Of a stretch of 64,000 nt of DNA, positions 1 through 9,136 are shown piece by piece. The notes under the pieces were generated by a model that did no database searches, was not told where the DNA came from, and worked only from the letters and a program-made list of their open reading frames with translations. The DNA lies in the NCBI RefSeq assembly GCF_017868775.1, contig NZ_CP053381.1, forward strand, positions 2,666,001-2,730,000, read 5' to 3'. The DNA comes from Billgrantia sulfidoxydans (GTDB lineage: Bacteria; Pseudomonadota; Gammaproteobacteria; Pseudomonadales; Halomonadaceae). Every line of letters starts with the position of its first letter. The first letter of the stretch is position 1. The position numbers and the translations under genes are program-made.

Positions 1-57
1 AGCGACGAGATGGCAGCCGGACGGCTACTGCGCCAGCGCGCCGGATACGCATCCTGA
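1..57 (+). CDS. fliJ: FliJ C-terminus (partial)
   Basis: The first 57 bases read in frame as 18 residues plus TGA, starting SDEMAAGR and rich in Arg/Leu. FliJ is the small coiled-coil export chaperone of the flagellar ATPase complex, and the DEMA..R tail directly before fliK is where it is expected. Most of the gene lies outside the window, so the call rests on position and a short tail. Confidence 0.6.
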   Translation, partial: SDEMAAGRLLRQRAGYAS

Positions 58-76
58 TCCGGTCAAGGAGACAACC

Positions 77-1351
77 ATGAATATCCAGATGATCCTGTCC
101 GCCTTGCCGACGCCGCTCTCCGGCAAGCCGGACACCGGCGCCGGCCAGGGCCAGTTCGCCCTGGCACTCAGCCAGGCTGCCACGGCCACTCCCGACCAGG
201 CGGGCAACGTCACGTTTGCCGCCCAACTGAGCGCCATGCCGACAGAGGGGTTACCGCCGCCGACCATGGCCGCTCAGCAGGCGCTGCTCCAGGCCCTGAA
301 CGGCCACGCCGGGCAGCGACTCGACGGCGAGGCCGAATCAGCCCTGCCCGATGCGGAGCTGCGCGAGATCATGGCGCGGCTCGCGCTGATCGAAGGCAGC
401 AGCCAGGCGCCGGCCCTGCCCGATGCAGCGCTGCCGGCCGACCAGCAAACGGCACGCCCCGTTGACGAGATGAGCGTCGAGCTCGCCGAACACCCCCAGG
501 CTGCGGCCCTGATGACGGCTGCCGTCACCGAGACACAGCGCCCTGGTACGGCAGCCTCTCCGGGCATGAATTTACCGGGTGAACGCGCCGCACAGCCCGG
601 CCAGCCGGCTGCCGCTGCCGCCGGCCACCCGCTGACGGCGTCGCTAGCAGCCTCGGCAGCCGCCGCCGCGGAAGCGGGAGATGGTGCTGCGGCGTCGGCT
701 CGGCCGGCCGACTTCGCCAATGCCTTGGCCAAGGCACCTGCGCCTCAGCCTACCGCCGAGCTGCGAGCCACCACCGCCGAGACACCGCGTGGCGGCTTCA
801 TACCGGATGCCGCCACCATGACACAGGCCACCACCGGCCCCACGGCACCCGCCCATGCATCGGCTCAGCCCGCCCCGCCCCCGGTCCCGGTCGCCCAGGC
901 CAGCCTTGCCGCTCCACTCCAGAGTCCGGCCTGGCCCAGCCAACTGGGGCAACAGCTGGTGCAGTTCGCCCGCCAGGGCGGTGAACAGCAGGTCGAGATG
1001 CGCTTGAATCCCGCCGAGCTCGGGCCGCTCACGGTGACCCTGAAAATGACCGAGCAGGGGGCCCAGGCGCAGTTCCTGTCCGCCCATGCCCAGGTACGCC
1101 AGGTCCTCGAACAGGCCATTCCACAGCTCCGTGAGGCACTGGCCGAGCAGGGCATCAGCCTCGGCGAGACCTCCGTTGGCGAGCAGCGCAAACAGGACGC
1201 CCAGGCGTTCGCGGGCCGTGACGGTCAGCGTGGCCAGGGGGGAGCAACCCGGGGCGAAGACGGGCTGGCACTGCCGGATGGCGATGAGCCGGGCGTGTCC
1301 CCCTCCTCCATCACGCTCCCGCTGGATGGCCGGGTGAACCTCTACGCTTGA
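77..1351 (+). CDS. fliK: Flagellar hook-length control protein FliK
   Basis: This 424-residue secreted ruler protein sets hook length and switches export specificity from hook to filament. The N-terminal two thirds are Ala/Pro/Gln-rich and low in complexity, as usual for FliK. The conserved Flg_hook domain spans about residues 290-380 and includes VEMRLNPAELGPLTV and a following amphipathic region that would contact FlhB. The start has an AAGGAG Shine-Dalgarno 7 bases upstream. It follows fliJ by 19 bases and precedes fliL, the normal gammaproteobacterial order. Confidence 0.93.
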   Translation: MNIQMILSALPTPLSGKPDTGAGQGQFALALSQAATATPDQAGNVTFAAQLSAMPTEGLPPPTMAAQQALLQALNGHAGQRLDGEAESALPDAELREIMARLALIEGSSQAPALPDAALPADQQTARPVDEMSVELAEHPQAAALMTAAVTETQRPGTAASPGMNLPGERAAQPGQPAAAAAGHPLTASLAASAAAAAEAGDGAAASARPADFANALAKAPAPQPTAELRATTAETPRGGFIPDAATMTQATTGPTAPAHASAQPAPPPVPVAQASLAAPLQSPAWPSQLGQQLVQFARQGGEQQVEMRLNPAELGPLTVTLKMTEQGAQAQFLSAHAQVRQVLEQAIPQLREALAEQGISLGETSVGEQRKQDAQAFAGRDGQRGQGGATRGEDGLALPDGDEPGVSPSSITLPLDGRVNLYA

Positions 1352-1462
1352 GACAAAAAGCCAAGATAGGCCCTTTCGCGCGGCCTGTTCCTGTCATCAG
1401 GGGTCGCGCACCTTCGGCATACTCTCCTCAACGGCTAGACCCACATTGACAAAGGCAAGGCA

Positions 1463-1936
1463 ATGGCGAAATCGACGGGTGGCTCCTCCAAGCTCCTGTG
1501 GTTGATGATACTGCTGGTACTGCTCTCCACGGCGGCGGCCGGGGCGGCCATCTACATGGTCATGAACGATCGTAATGAAGGCGATGCCAGCCTCCAGACG
1601 CAGCAGATCGAGCGGCAGGCACCGATCTTCGTCAAGATCGACCCCTTCACGGTCAATCTCGCCGACGACAACTTCGGCTCGCGCCTGCTCTACACCGGCA
1701 TCTCGCTCAAGGTCGGCGCGGACGAGACCCGCGAGATCCTGATCGAGCACATGCCACAGGTACGCAGCCGGCTGCTGATGCTGTTTTCCGGCAAGCAGGC
1801 GAGCGAACTGACCACGCCGGACGGCAAGCGCCGCCTGAGCGAGGAGGTCATCGCCGTGCTCTCGGAGCCGCTGACCGAACCCCAGCCGTCCCTCGAGATC
1901 CAGGACGTGCTGTTCACCGAGTTCATCGTGCAATAA
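1463..1936 (+). CDS. fliL: Flagellar basal body protein FliL
   Basis: FliL is a single-pass inner-membrane protein that surrounds the stator units and supports torque. The 157 residues begin with a short basic stretch and one transmembrane helix at about residues 12-32 (LWLMILLVLLSTAAAGAA-like). A periplasmic FliL domain follows, with the typical FVKIDPFTVNL motif near residue 55. It heads the fliL-fliM-fliN-fliO-fliP run and ends 18 bases before fliM. Confidence 0.95.
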   Translation: MAKSTGGSSKLLWLMILLVLLSTAAAGAAIYMVMNDRNEGDASLQTQQIERQAPIFVKIDPFTVNLADDNFGSRLLYTGISLKVGADETREILIEHMPQVRSRLLMLFSGKQASELTTPDGKRRLSEEVIAVLSEPLTEPQPSLEIQDVLFTEFIVQ

Positions 1937-1954
1937 ACGGGTGCCCTGGCCACC

Positions 1955-3001
1955 ATGTCCCAAGACGATCTGCTGTCACAGGATGAAATCGACGCCCTGC
2001 TCAAGGGCGTCAGCGGCGATGACGAGCCCGTTGCGCGCAGCGACGGCGACTCCCGCGTACGTCCTTATGACCCGGCGACCCAGCACCGCGTGATTCGCGA
2101 GCGCCTGCAGGCGCTGGATATCATCAACGAACGCTTCGCGCGGCACTTCCGCATGGGGCTGTTCAACCTGCTGCGGCGTAGCGCCGATATCACCGTCGAT
2201 TCGGTACGCTATCTGAGCTACAGCGAGTTCTCCCGCAACGTGCCGGTACCGACCAATATCAACATCATCGGCATGAAGCCGCTGCGTGGGTCGGCGCTGA
2301 TCGTGTTTCCGCCCAACCTGGTGTTCATGGTGGTGGACAACCTGTTCGGCGGCGACGGGCGCTTCCTGACCAAGTCCGAAGGGCGCGAGTTCACCAACAC
2401 CGAGCAGCGCATCATCCAGCGCCTGCTGCAGCTGGCCATCGACGCCTACGAAGAGTCGTGGAAGTCGGTCTACCCGCTGCAGATCAGCTACCTGCGCTCG
2501 GAGATGCAGTCGAAGTTCGCCAACATCACCAACTCGCCCAACGAGATCGTGGTGAACACGAACTTCAACATCGAAGTCGGCAATCTCTCCAGCAGCTTCC
2601 AGATCTGCATCCCTTACCTGATGGTCGAACCCCTGCGCGACCTGCTGGCCAACCCGCTCAGCGACGGCCACCACGACCAGGATGGCTCCTGGACCAAGCG
2701 CATGGCCGGCGAGCTGCGTCGCTCCGAGGTGGAGCTGATCGCCAACTTTGCCGATGTCCCCACCCGCATCGCCCATGTCATGGCGCTCAAGGTGGGCGAC
2801 GTCCTCCCTCTCGAGCTGCCCGAGACGGTCACCGCCAGCGTCGACGGCGTGCCGGTGATGGAGTGCGACTACGGTAGCCAGCACGAGCAACGCGCGCTGC
2901 GTGTCATCCGCATCATCGATCATGGTGCACAGAACCCGGCGTCAAAGGACGCTTTCATCAAGGGCGCAGCGCCTCAAGCCAAGGACTTCAAGCATGACTG
3001 A
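1955..3001 (+). CDS. fliM: Flagellar motor switch protein FliM
   Basis: FliM is a C-ring protein that binds phospho-CheY and sets rotation direction. At 348 residues it is the normal length. The N-terminal CheY-binding motif LSQDEIDALL is at residues 6-15, followed by a CheC-like middle domain (about 45-230) and a C-terminal SpoA domain (about 250-330). Its stop overlaps the fliN start by 8 bases, so the two are translationally coupled. Confidence 0.96.
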   Translation: MSQDDLLSQDEIDALLKGVSGDDEPVARSDGDSRVRPYDPATQHRVIRERLQALDIINERFARHFRMGLFNLLRRSADITVDSVRYLSYSEFSRNVPVPTNINIIGMKPLRGSALIVFPPNLVFMVVDNLFGGDGRFLTKSEGREFTNTEQRIIQRLLQLAIDAYEESWKSVYPLQISYLRSEMQSKFANITNSPNEIVVNTNFNIEVGNLSSSFQICIPYLMVEPLRDLLANPLSDGHHDQDGSWTKRMAGELRRSEVELIANFADVPTRIAHVMALKVGDVLPLELPETVTASVDGVPVMECDYGSQHEQRALRVIRIIDHGAQNPASKDAFIKGAAPQAKDFKHD

Positions 3002-3566
3002 TCCCAAGAAACCCGATCAGAACGTTTCCGACGACGACTGGGCCTCCGCGATGTCCGAGCAGGAAGGAAACGAGCCCGCGGCCGACGACGACCCCTGGGC
3101 CGAAGCCATGGCCGAGCAGCAAGCGGCCGAGTCTGCGGCCGGCGCCGAGGACGATCCCTGGGCGGAAGCCCTGGCCGAGCAGGAAGCGGCCGATGCCGCG
3201 GCCGACGAGGCCCCGGCGTCGGCCAGCGCGCCTGCCGCCGCCCCTCAGTCGGCCGGCGACCGGGTGTTCCGCCCGCTCGACAAGGGCAAGGAAGGCGGTG
3301 CCGCCCGCGACCTCGAAATGATCATGGATATTCCGGTCAAGCTGACCGTGGAGCTGGGCCGCACCAAGCTGACCATCAAGCAGTTGCTGGAGCTGACCCA
3401 GGGCTCCGTCGTCGAACTCGACGGCCTGGCCGGCGAACCGATGGACATCCTGATCAATGGCTATCTGATCGCCCAGGGCGAGGTCGTCGTGGTCGACGAC
3501 AAGTACGGCATCCGCATCACCGAGATCATCACCCCCTCCGAGCGGGTACAGAAACTCAACCGATGA
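2994..3566 (+). CDS. fliN: Flagellar motor switch protein FliN
   Basis: FliN forms the base of the C-ring and docks the FliH export complex. The ATG at 2994 gives 190 residues; an upstream in-frame start lies inside fliM and is unlikely. The C-terminal SpoA domain is complete (about residues 108-185, with MDIPVKLTVELGRTKLTIK). The N-terminal extension is long, acidic and Ala-rich. It carries three copies of a DD(P)WAxAxxEQ motif, at about residues 14, 35 and 56, where FliN proteins commonly have one. Confidence 0.95.
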   Translation: MTDPKKPDQNVSDDDWASAMSEQEGNEPAADDDPWAEAMAEQQAAESAAGAEDDPWAEALAEQEAADAAADEAPASASAPAAAPQSAGDRVFRPLDKGKEGGAARDLEMIMDIPVKLTVELGRTKLTIKQLLELTQGSVVELDGLAGEPMDILINGYLIAQGEVVVVDDKYGIRITEIITPSERVQKLNR

Positions 3567-4000
3567 GCAACACCGCCTCTTCCGAGACCGCCTCGGGGCT
3601 CGAGTCCCTGGCCGTCGGTGGCGATGCCCTGGTGGGCATGGCCACCCTCGGCAAGACTGCCGCCGCCCTGGCGCTGGTCATTGCCATCATTTTCATCTGC
3701 ACGGCGCTGCTGCGTCGCTGGAATCCCCAGAAGCGCGCGGCGGGCGGCCATCTGCAGGTCATCGGCAGCGCCGCCCTGGGCAACCGCGAGCGAGTGGTGA
3801 TCGTCGAGGTCGAAGGTACCTGGCTGGTACTCGGTGTCGGCGGTGGCCAGATCAACAAACTGCATGAGCTCGCGGCTCCCGCCCGGCCCGCCGGAAATGG
3901 CTCGCACCCGATGCCCGAGGGGGAGCGCTTCGCCGCTCGCTTTGCACGCGCACTCAAGCACAACGCCGGCCTGGGCGGCCGCGGGCGAGGAGATGCATGA
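3563..4000 (+). CDS. fliO: Flagellar biosynthetic protein FliO
   Basis: FliO is an assembly factor for the FliP ring of the type III export gate. The 145 residues contain one transmembrane helix at about 30-50 ([16 protein letters not shown]) and then a FliO domain with the conserved [20 protein letters not shown] stretch. ATGA overlaps join it to fliN upstream and fliP downstream. The C-terminal tail is variable. Confidence 0.92.
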   Translation: MSNTASSETASGLESLAVGGDALVGMATLGKTAAALALVIAIIFICTALLRRWNPQKRAAGGHLQVIGSAALGNRERVVIVEVEGTWLVLGVGGGQINKLHELAAPARPAGNGSHPMPEGERFAARFARALKHNAGLGGRGRGDA

Positions 4001-4758
4001 TCGGCTCTCCTCGCTCGCTGCACCGGCTCGCCCTGGCCGTCGCGCTGATCCTCACCCTGTTGCCGCTCGGTGCGCAGGCCCAGCAGATTCCCGGAATCAT
4101 CAGCCAGCCCCTCGAAGACGGTGGCCAGCAGTGGTCGATCCAGCTGCAAACCCTGCTATTGCTGAGCTCGCTGGCCTTCCTGCCGGCGGCGCTGCTGATG
4201 ATGACCAGCTTCACCCGGATCATCATCGTGCTCAGCCTGCTGCGCACCGCCATCGGCACCCAGGCCACGCCGCCCAATCAGGTGCTGCTGGGCCTGGCCC
4301 TGTTCCTGACCTTCTTCGTGATGTCGCCGGTCATCGGCCTGGTCTACGAAACGGCCTGGGTGCCGCTGACTGCCGATGAGATCAACTTCGACGAGTTCCT
4401 GCAGCTGGCCCAGCAGCCCTTCCGCGAGTTCATGCTGGCCCAGACCCGTGAGCCCGACCTGGCGCTGTTCGCCCGCCTGGCCGAGGTCGGCCCCATGCAG
4501 GGCCCGGAAGACGTGCCGCTGCGGATCCTGGTGCCGTCCTTCGTCACCAGCGAGCTGAAGACAGCGTTCCAGATCGGCTTCACCATCTTCATCCCGTTCC
4601 TGATCATCGACCTGGTGGTGGCCAGTACGCTGATGTCGCTGGGCATGATGATGGTGCCCCCGGCGACGATCTCGCTGCCGTTCAAGCTGATGCTGTTCGT
4701 GCTGGTGGATGGCTGGCAGCTGATCATCGGCTCGCTGTCCGAAAGCTTCTTCATCTAG
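3997..4758 (+). CDS. fliP: Flagellar export gate protein FliP
   Basis: FliP is the main subunit of the FliPQR export gate. The 253 residues start with a cleavable signal peptide ending near LLPLGAQA (residue 28), which is characteristic of FliP. Four membrane segments follow, with the family motif [16 protein letters not shown] near residue 67 and the signature [10 protein letters not shown] close to the C-terminus. The 4-base overlap with fliO indicates coupled translation. Confidence 0.97.
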   Translation: MIGSPRSLHRLALAVALILTLLPLGAQAQQIPGIISQPLEDGGQQWSIQLQTLLLLSSLAFLPAALLMMTSFTRIIIVLSLLRTAIGTQATPPNQVLLGLALFLTFFVMSPVIGLVYETAWVPLTADEINFDEFLQLAQQPFREFMLAQTREPDLALFARLAEVGPMQGPEDVPLRILVPSFVTSELKTAFQIGFTIFIPFLIIDLVVASTLMSLGMMMVPPATISLPFKLMLFVLVDGWQLIIGSLSESFFI

Positions 4759-4781
4759 GCCCGGGCATTGATCCGGGCCTA
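4756..4781 (+). other. Stem-loop between fliP and fliQ
   Basis: The fliP stop codon is part of a perfect 9-bp stem (TAGGCCCGG / CCGGGCCTA) with an 8-base loop. No T-tract follows, so it is unlikely to terminate transcription. It may protect or process the mRNA within the operon. The gap it sits in (4759-4820) is the only sizeable one between fliM and fliR. Confidence 0.45.
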
Positions 4782-4820
4782 CGCGAAACAGGGCCGAGCC
4801 AGCCTCGGCGAGGAGTCCAA

Positions 4821-5090
4821 ATGACACCGGAAATGGTCATGAGCATTGCCTACCAGGGCATGCGCGTCACGCTGTTCCTGGCCGGCCCGCTGCTGATCAC
4901 CGCGCTGCTGACCGGCCTGATCGTGAGCCTGTTCCAGGCCGCGACCCAGATCAACGAGATGACCCTCTCCTTCATCCCCAAGATCCTTGGCGTCTTCAGC
5001 GTGCTGGTGCTGGCCGGCCCCTGGCTGATCGGCCTGATCGTCGACTTCACGCGCAACCTCTTCACCAGCATCCCCAGCATGCTGATGTGA
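4821..5090 (+). CDS. fliQ: Flagellar export gate protein FliQ
   Basis: FliQ is a small two-helix membrane subunit of the FliPQR export gate. The 89 residues match the usual length. They include TPEMVMSIAYQGMRVTLFLA at the start and the conserved LFQAATQINEMTLSFIPKI loop-helix in the middle. An AGGAGT Shine-Dalgarno lies just upstream. It ends 7 bases before fliR. Confidence 0.97.
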   Translation: MTPEMVMSIAYQGMRVTLFLAGPLLITALLTGLIVSLFQAATQINEMTLSFIPKILGVFSVLVLAGPWLIGLIVDFTRNLFTSIPSMLM

Positions 5091-5097
5091 GTCACGC

Positions 5098-5889
5098 ATG
5101 GTCGAGGTGACTTTCGCCCAGCTGCACGGCTGGCTCGTCATCCTGCTGTGGCCCTTCGTGCGGATCCTGGCCTTCTTCTCGGCTGCCCCGCTGTGGGGCC
5201 ACTCCAGTGTCCCGCGCCAGGCCAAGATCGGCCTGGCGTTCCTGGTCACGGTGGTCGTCGCGCCGGTGCTGCCCCCCATGCCCGACGTGCCGATCGTCTC
5301 CTGGGCGGGCCTCGGGCTGATGGTGGAACAGATGCTGATCGGCATTGCCATCGGCGTGGTGATGCATGTGACCTTCGCCGTGGTGCAGGCTGCCGGCGAG
5401 TTCATCGGCCTGAAGATGGGCCTGGCCTTCGCCACGTTCTTCGATGCCGGCAGCGGCACCAACACCATGATCCTCTCGCGGGTGTTCTACATGATCACGC
5501 TGCTGCTGTTTCTCGCCCTGGGCGGGCACCTGCTGGTGCTCGAAGCGCTGGTCTCCAGCTTCCACGGCCTGCCCGTCGGCATCGGTTCGTTCAACCCCGC
5601 CGCCTTCGAGATGCTGGTGCGCTACGGCGGCACCATCTTCGTGGCGGGCATGTCGCTGGCATTGCCGCTGGTGGGCTCGCTGCTGATCATCAATTTGGCC
5701 ATGGGCATCCTCAACCGCTCGGCCCCTCAGCTCACCGTGTTCAACATCGGCTTCCCCATGATGCTGACTATCGGCCTGGTACTGCTGATGGTATTGATGA
5801 CCGATATGTCGCGCTTCCTCCAGGGGCTGTTCAGCCACGGCATCCAGTTCCTCTACTCGCTCATCGACGCGATGGCGCCACTCGCCTGA
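5098..5889 (+). CDS. fliR: Flagellar export gate protein FliR
   Basis: FliR is the single-copy polytopic subunit that completes the FliPQR gate. The 263 residues have about six hydrophobic segments and the family stretches RILAFFSAAPLWG and GEFIGLKMGLAFATFFD. It is the last gene of the rightward fliK-fliR run. flhB does not follow; the DNA beyond is convergent flgL. The stop codon sits in the first unit of a short tandem repeat. Confidence 0.96.
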   Translation: MVEVTFAQLHGWLVILLWPFVRILAFFSAAPLWGHSSVPRQAKIGLAFLVTVVVAPVLPPMPDVPIVSWAGLGLMVEQMLIGIAIGVVMHVTFAVVQAAGEFIGLKMGLAFATFFDAGSGTNTMILSRVFYMITLLLFLALGGHLLVLEALVSSFHGLPVGIGSFNPAAFEMLVRYGGTIFVAGMSLALPLVGSLLIINLAMGILNRSAPQLTVFNIGFPMMLTIGLVLLMVLMTDMSRFLQGLFSHGIQFLYSLIDAMAPLA

Positions 5890-5920
5890 ACGCCTGAACG
5901 CCTGAACGCCTGAACGCCTG
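5883..5920 (+). repeat. 8-bp tandem repeat over the fliR stop codon
   Basis: CGCCTGAA is repeated four times head to tail (5883-5914), followed by a partial copy. The first unit contains the fliR TGA, so copy-number changes would leave the protein unchanged. The last partial unit forms a short palindrome CGCCTGCCAGGCG. It looks like a slippage microsatellite. Confidence 0.85.
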
Positions 5921-5949
5921 CCAGGCGAAACCCGCCCCACCCCCTGAAC

Positions 5950-5979
5950 AAAAAAAACCGCCCCGGCGAACCGGAGCGG
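5950..5979 (-). terminator. Terminator of the flgKL transcript
   Basis: Read leftwards, a 9-bp stem with one mismatch (CCGCTCCGG / CCGGGGCGG) and a TTCG loop is followed by eight T residues (the A-run at 5950-5957). It lies about 130 bases past the flgL stop and would stop transcription before fliR is invaded from the opposite side. Confidence 0.8.
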
Positions 5980-6107
5980 CGAAAAGAGACCCCATGGGTT
6001 TGCACCGACAAGGTCTGCAGGGAAGCGTAAAGCCTCGTCCGCCAGCTTTTGGACGCCGCTTAGGGAGATGCTGGCTGCACGAGCGAATTGCCGCGCAGCC
6101 TCGGGCC

Positions 6108-7370
6108 TCAGAGATAATTGAACAGCGACAGGCCCTTGACGTCGACGAAGGCCTTCTGCGCCGCCTGCAGCCCGACCTGACGCAGGCTGTACTCGGAAAT
6201 CGCCTCGCTGTAGTCGAGGTCGACCAGGTCGGAGAGGGTCTGCTCGTAGTTGTTCATGCGGTTGCCGCCGACGGCCTCGATCACGTCCAGCTCGTTGAGA
6301 CGCGCCCCCATGGAGGCGCGCACGGTGAGCACGTTGTCGAGACCGTTGTCGAGCTCCCGCATGGTGGTACGCAGCGTATTGGCCAGCTCGGCTTTCTCGG
6401 TCGGGGTGCCGGCCGGGTTCTCGAGCACACCGAGTGCCTTCTCCAGGGTCTTGAAGAGGTCATGGTTCATCTCGTCTGCGGTGGCAAACTTGACCCCATC
6501 CCCATCTTGGGGAGTTCCCTGCAGCTCGAGCCTCAAGCCGCCCACTTCGACCGTCTGGCCGGCAGGGTCGTAGGGCTCGTCGTTCAGGGCCGGTGCCGTA
6601 TCGACCCAGTCGCCGTTATCGTCCTGCATCTTCACGGTATAGGTATGCGTTACGCCATCGCTGGTGAAGTCGACGCGAAACGCACGGCCATGGTTCGGGT
6701 CCGCGTTGTTCACGACCTGCGGACCGGAGAAGCGCACGTTGCCTCCGTTGCTGCCGGTAAGCGTACCGTCCGCATCCAGCGTCCCGGCCTCGGACAGGTA
6801 ACCGGCACCACTCGCGACGCTGTTGAAGATGCGCGCGCCACTGTCCGACACCGGCATCTCGCGCGAGGCATCGACACGCTGCGCCCGGGCATTGTCGTCG
6901 CCGACATAGGACACGCCGTCAGCACTGCGTACGAAGGGGGGGCTCGAATCCTGATAGCCGCCGAACAGGTAGCGTCCGTTACCGTCGCTGGCATTGGCCT
7001 GGCCGATCAGCGTCTCGTAGATGCCGCGCAGCTCCGAGGCCACCGACTGGCGATCCGCATCGTTCAGGGTGTCGCTAGACGCCTGCACCAGCAGCGTCTT
7101 GGCGCTGGTGATGGCATCGCTGACACTGTTAAGTACGCTCTCGGCCTGGGCCAGCGAGTTGCGCGCCGATACGCGCGCATCGGCGAACTGCTGGCTCACC
7201 GCCATGGCCTGGGAGACGCCGACCGCCCTCGAGGCCGCCTGGGGATCGTCGGAGGGGTTCACGACGCGGCGCCCGCTGGCAATCTGCTGGCCGACCTTGA
7301 GGAAGTCGCTCTGCTGACGATTCATGGATGCCACGCTCTGATCGAACATGGTCACGGTGCTGATACGCAT
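6108..7370 (-). CDS. flgL: Flagellar hook-filament junction protein FlgL
   Basis: FlgL (HAP3) links the hook, through FlgK, to the filament. The 420 residues start MRISTVTMFDQSV, and the N-terminal flagellin-like D0/D1 helix contains QQIASGRRVVNPSDDP near residue 28. The C-terminal helix ends with a flagellin-like SEYSLRQVGLQAAQKAFVDVKGLSLF-type tail (split here only by length). It lies 20 bases downstream of flgK and should share its FliA promoter. Confidence 0.95.
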   Translation of the reverse strand: MRISTVTMFDQSVASMNRQQSDFLKVGQQIASGRRVVNPSDDPQAASRAVGVSQAMAVSQQFADARVSARNSLAQAESVLNSVSDAITSAKTLLVQASSDTLNDADRQSVASELRGIYETLIGQANASDGNGRYLFGGYQDSSPPFVRSADGVSYVGDDNARAQRVDASREMPVSDSGARIFNSVASGAGYLSEAGTLDADGTLTGSNGGNVRFSGPQVVNNADPNHGRAFRVDFTSDGVTHTYTVKMQDDNGDWVDTAPALNDEPYDPAGQTVEVGGLRLELQGTPQDGDGVKFATADEMNHDLFKTLEKALGVLENPAGTPTEKAELANTLRTTMRELDNGLDNVLTVRASMGARLNELDVIEAVGGNRMNNYEQTLSDLVDLDYSEAISEYSLRQVGLQAAQKAFVDVKGLSLFNYL

Positions 7371-7390
7371 CGTACGAGACTCCCTGGTGA

Positions 7391-9064
7391 TCAGTTACGC
7401 AAGCCGAGGATGGTGTCGAATACCGTGGAAGCGGTATCGATGACCCTGGCGTTGGCCATATAGAACTGCTGGTAGCGAATCAGGTTGGCCGCTTCCTCGT
7501 CCAGGTTGACGCCGGATTCTGACTGCTGCACCGCCTTGAGCTGGTCGGTGAGCCCCTGGCGGGCGTCGAGGTTGACCTTGACGATGTTGGCTCGATTGCC
7601 CACGTCGCTGACCATGCCGGCGTAGGCCTGGCTGAACGACGAGCGCCCGGCCACCAGCGCCTCGCTCTGCAGGTTCTGCAGGGCCAGGGCATTACGGTTG
7701 TCACCGGTACCGGACATGATCCAGTCGGCCGGATCGTCCGTCGGGTTGAGCGGCTGGGCCGCGGCAATCTTGTCCAGGTCGGAAACCTGCGACTCGAAGG
7801 CGGCTGCGGCACGCCGCACCGGTTGAACCTCGTAGCGATCGCCATTGGCAGGCGTACCGCTGAACTGCAACGTCACGCCTCCGAAGCCCAGCGTCGAGGT
7901 CCCGTCGTCCCAGGTGATTTCGTCGGCCGGTACCGCCTGGCCATTGTCCTTGCGAATCACCTGGGGGGGATCGCCCGGGGTACCGAAGCGCACCGTATAG
8001 TCAGTGGCGCGCAGCCTGTCGATATTGTCCGTATCGAAGCTGGCCGTCAGCACGTCCTCGCCGCTGGTGTTGCGCGGGTAGGAGTAGGCCTGAGGCTGAC
8101 CGATGGTGAAGAAATCCCCGCCCGGATCGCCGTTGAGATCCATCCCTTGGCGATGCTGTTCGTTGAAACCCACCGTCAGCGATACGGCCAATTGGCCGAT
8201 CTGGCTCTGGGTCTTGTCCAGGGTCTCGGCACGGAAGGTCATCAGGCCGCCCAGGGCCCCGCCCTGGATGGTATTTTCCGGTAGCGCTATCAGGTTGCCA
8301 CCGGAGTCGCGATAGCCCAGCACGGTACGCTGCGGGTCGTTGGGGGCATCCATCGCCTCCAGGCGATAGTGGTTGGTGCCGGAAACCAGTGGCTGCCCGT
8401 TGGGCAGGCTGATGTTGTAGCTCTTGCCATCCTGGATATCCAGGCGCAGGTTCATGCGCTCGCTGAGCTCGGCCACCAACTGGTCGCGCTGGTTGAGCAG
8501 GCTGTTGGGGGCCTCGCCGCTGCGCGCACGGGCCAGGGCGATCTCGCGGTTGAGCGTGGCGAGCTGCTCGGTGGCGTTGTTGATCTGGGTGACTTCATCC
8601 TCGATCTGGCCGTTGATGCCCTCCTGCATGTCCTGCAGGTAACCGTCGAAGGCGCGGAACTGGGCGGTCATGGTGTCGGCGGTGCCAAGCACGCCCTGGC
8701 GCGCCGCCGGGTCGGAAGGTGCACCGGCGAGGTCTTCCAACGACGAGAAGAAGCTCTGCATCAGCGGTGCCAGACCCGCCTCCCGGTCGGCCAGCAGGTT
8801 GTCGATCTGGCTGATCTGGTTCTCGTAGGTCGACAGCGCGCTGGAGGAGCTGGTTGCTGCGTTGAGCTGCGAGGCGACGTACTGGTTGAACTGGCGCTGG
8901 ATGTCGTTGACCTGCACGCCGGCGTCGGCACGGCTCTGCCCCAGGATCGTCAGTTCCCGGTTGTAGCCGGGGGTATAGACGTTGCTGATGTTGTTGCTGG
9001 TGGTGTTCAGCGCGTTCTGGGCGGCATTCAGGCCGCTCAGGCCGACGGAAAAAATGGTGCTCAT
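7391..9064 (-). CDS. flgK: Flagellar hook-associated protein FlgK
   Basis: FlgK (HAP1) is the first junction protein on the hook. The MSTIFSVGLSGLNAAQ start at 9064 is preferred because an AAGGAAAC Shine-Dalgarno lies before it; an in-frame start 21 bases upstream has none. The product is 557 residues. The N-terminus has the rod-type NTTSNNISNVYTPGYNRE motif, and the C-terminus has the coiled NLDEEAANLIRYQQFYMANAR motif. Confidence 0.96.
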   Translation of the reverse strand: MSTIFSVGLSGLNAAQNALNTTSNNISNVYTPGYNRELTILGQSRADAGVQVNDIQRQFNQYVASQLNAATSSSSALSTYENQISQIDNLLADREAGLAPLMQSFFSSLEDLAGAPSDPAARQGVLGTADTMTAQFRAFDGYLQDMQEGINGQIEDEVTQINNATEQLATLNREIALARARSGEAPNSLLNQRDQLVAELSERMNLRLDIQDGKSYNISLPNGQPLVSGTNHYRLEAMDAPNDPQRTVLGYRDSGGNLIALPENTIQGGALGGLMTFRAETLDKTQSQIGQLAVSLTVGFNEQHRQGMDLNGDPGGDFFTIGQPQAYSYPRNTSGEDVLTASFDTDNIDRLRATDYTVRFGTPGDPPQVIRKDNGQAVPADEITWDDGTSTLGFGGVTLQFSGTPANGDRYEVQPVRRAAAAFESQVSDLDKIAAAQPLNPTDDPADWIMSGTGDNRNALALQNLQSEALVAGRSSFSQAYAGMVSDVGNRANIVKVNLDARQGLTDQLKAVQQSESGVNLDEEAANLIRYQQFYMANARVIDTASTVFDTILGLRN

Positions 9065-9093
9065 GGTGTCGTTTCCTTTCGCCAATGCCCGTT

Positions 9094-9120
9094 ATATCGG
9101 CCCGGGTCCGCGAACCTTTA
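9094..9120 (-). promoter_or_regulatory. FliA (sigma-28) promoter for flgKL
   Basis: On the minus strand the sequence is TAAAGGTT, 11 bases, then GCCGATAT. This nearly matches the enterobacterial sigma-28 consensus TAAAGTTT-N11-GCCGATAA. It sits 30 bases upstream of the flgK start, as expected for a late (class 3) flagellar operon. Confidence 0.85.
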
Positions 9121-9136
9121 GGCGCCGAGACGCAAA

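Noticed and set aside
5994..7463. 489-residue plus-strand frame opposite flgL
   Set aside because: Antisense shadow of flgL with no recognisable domain.
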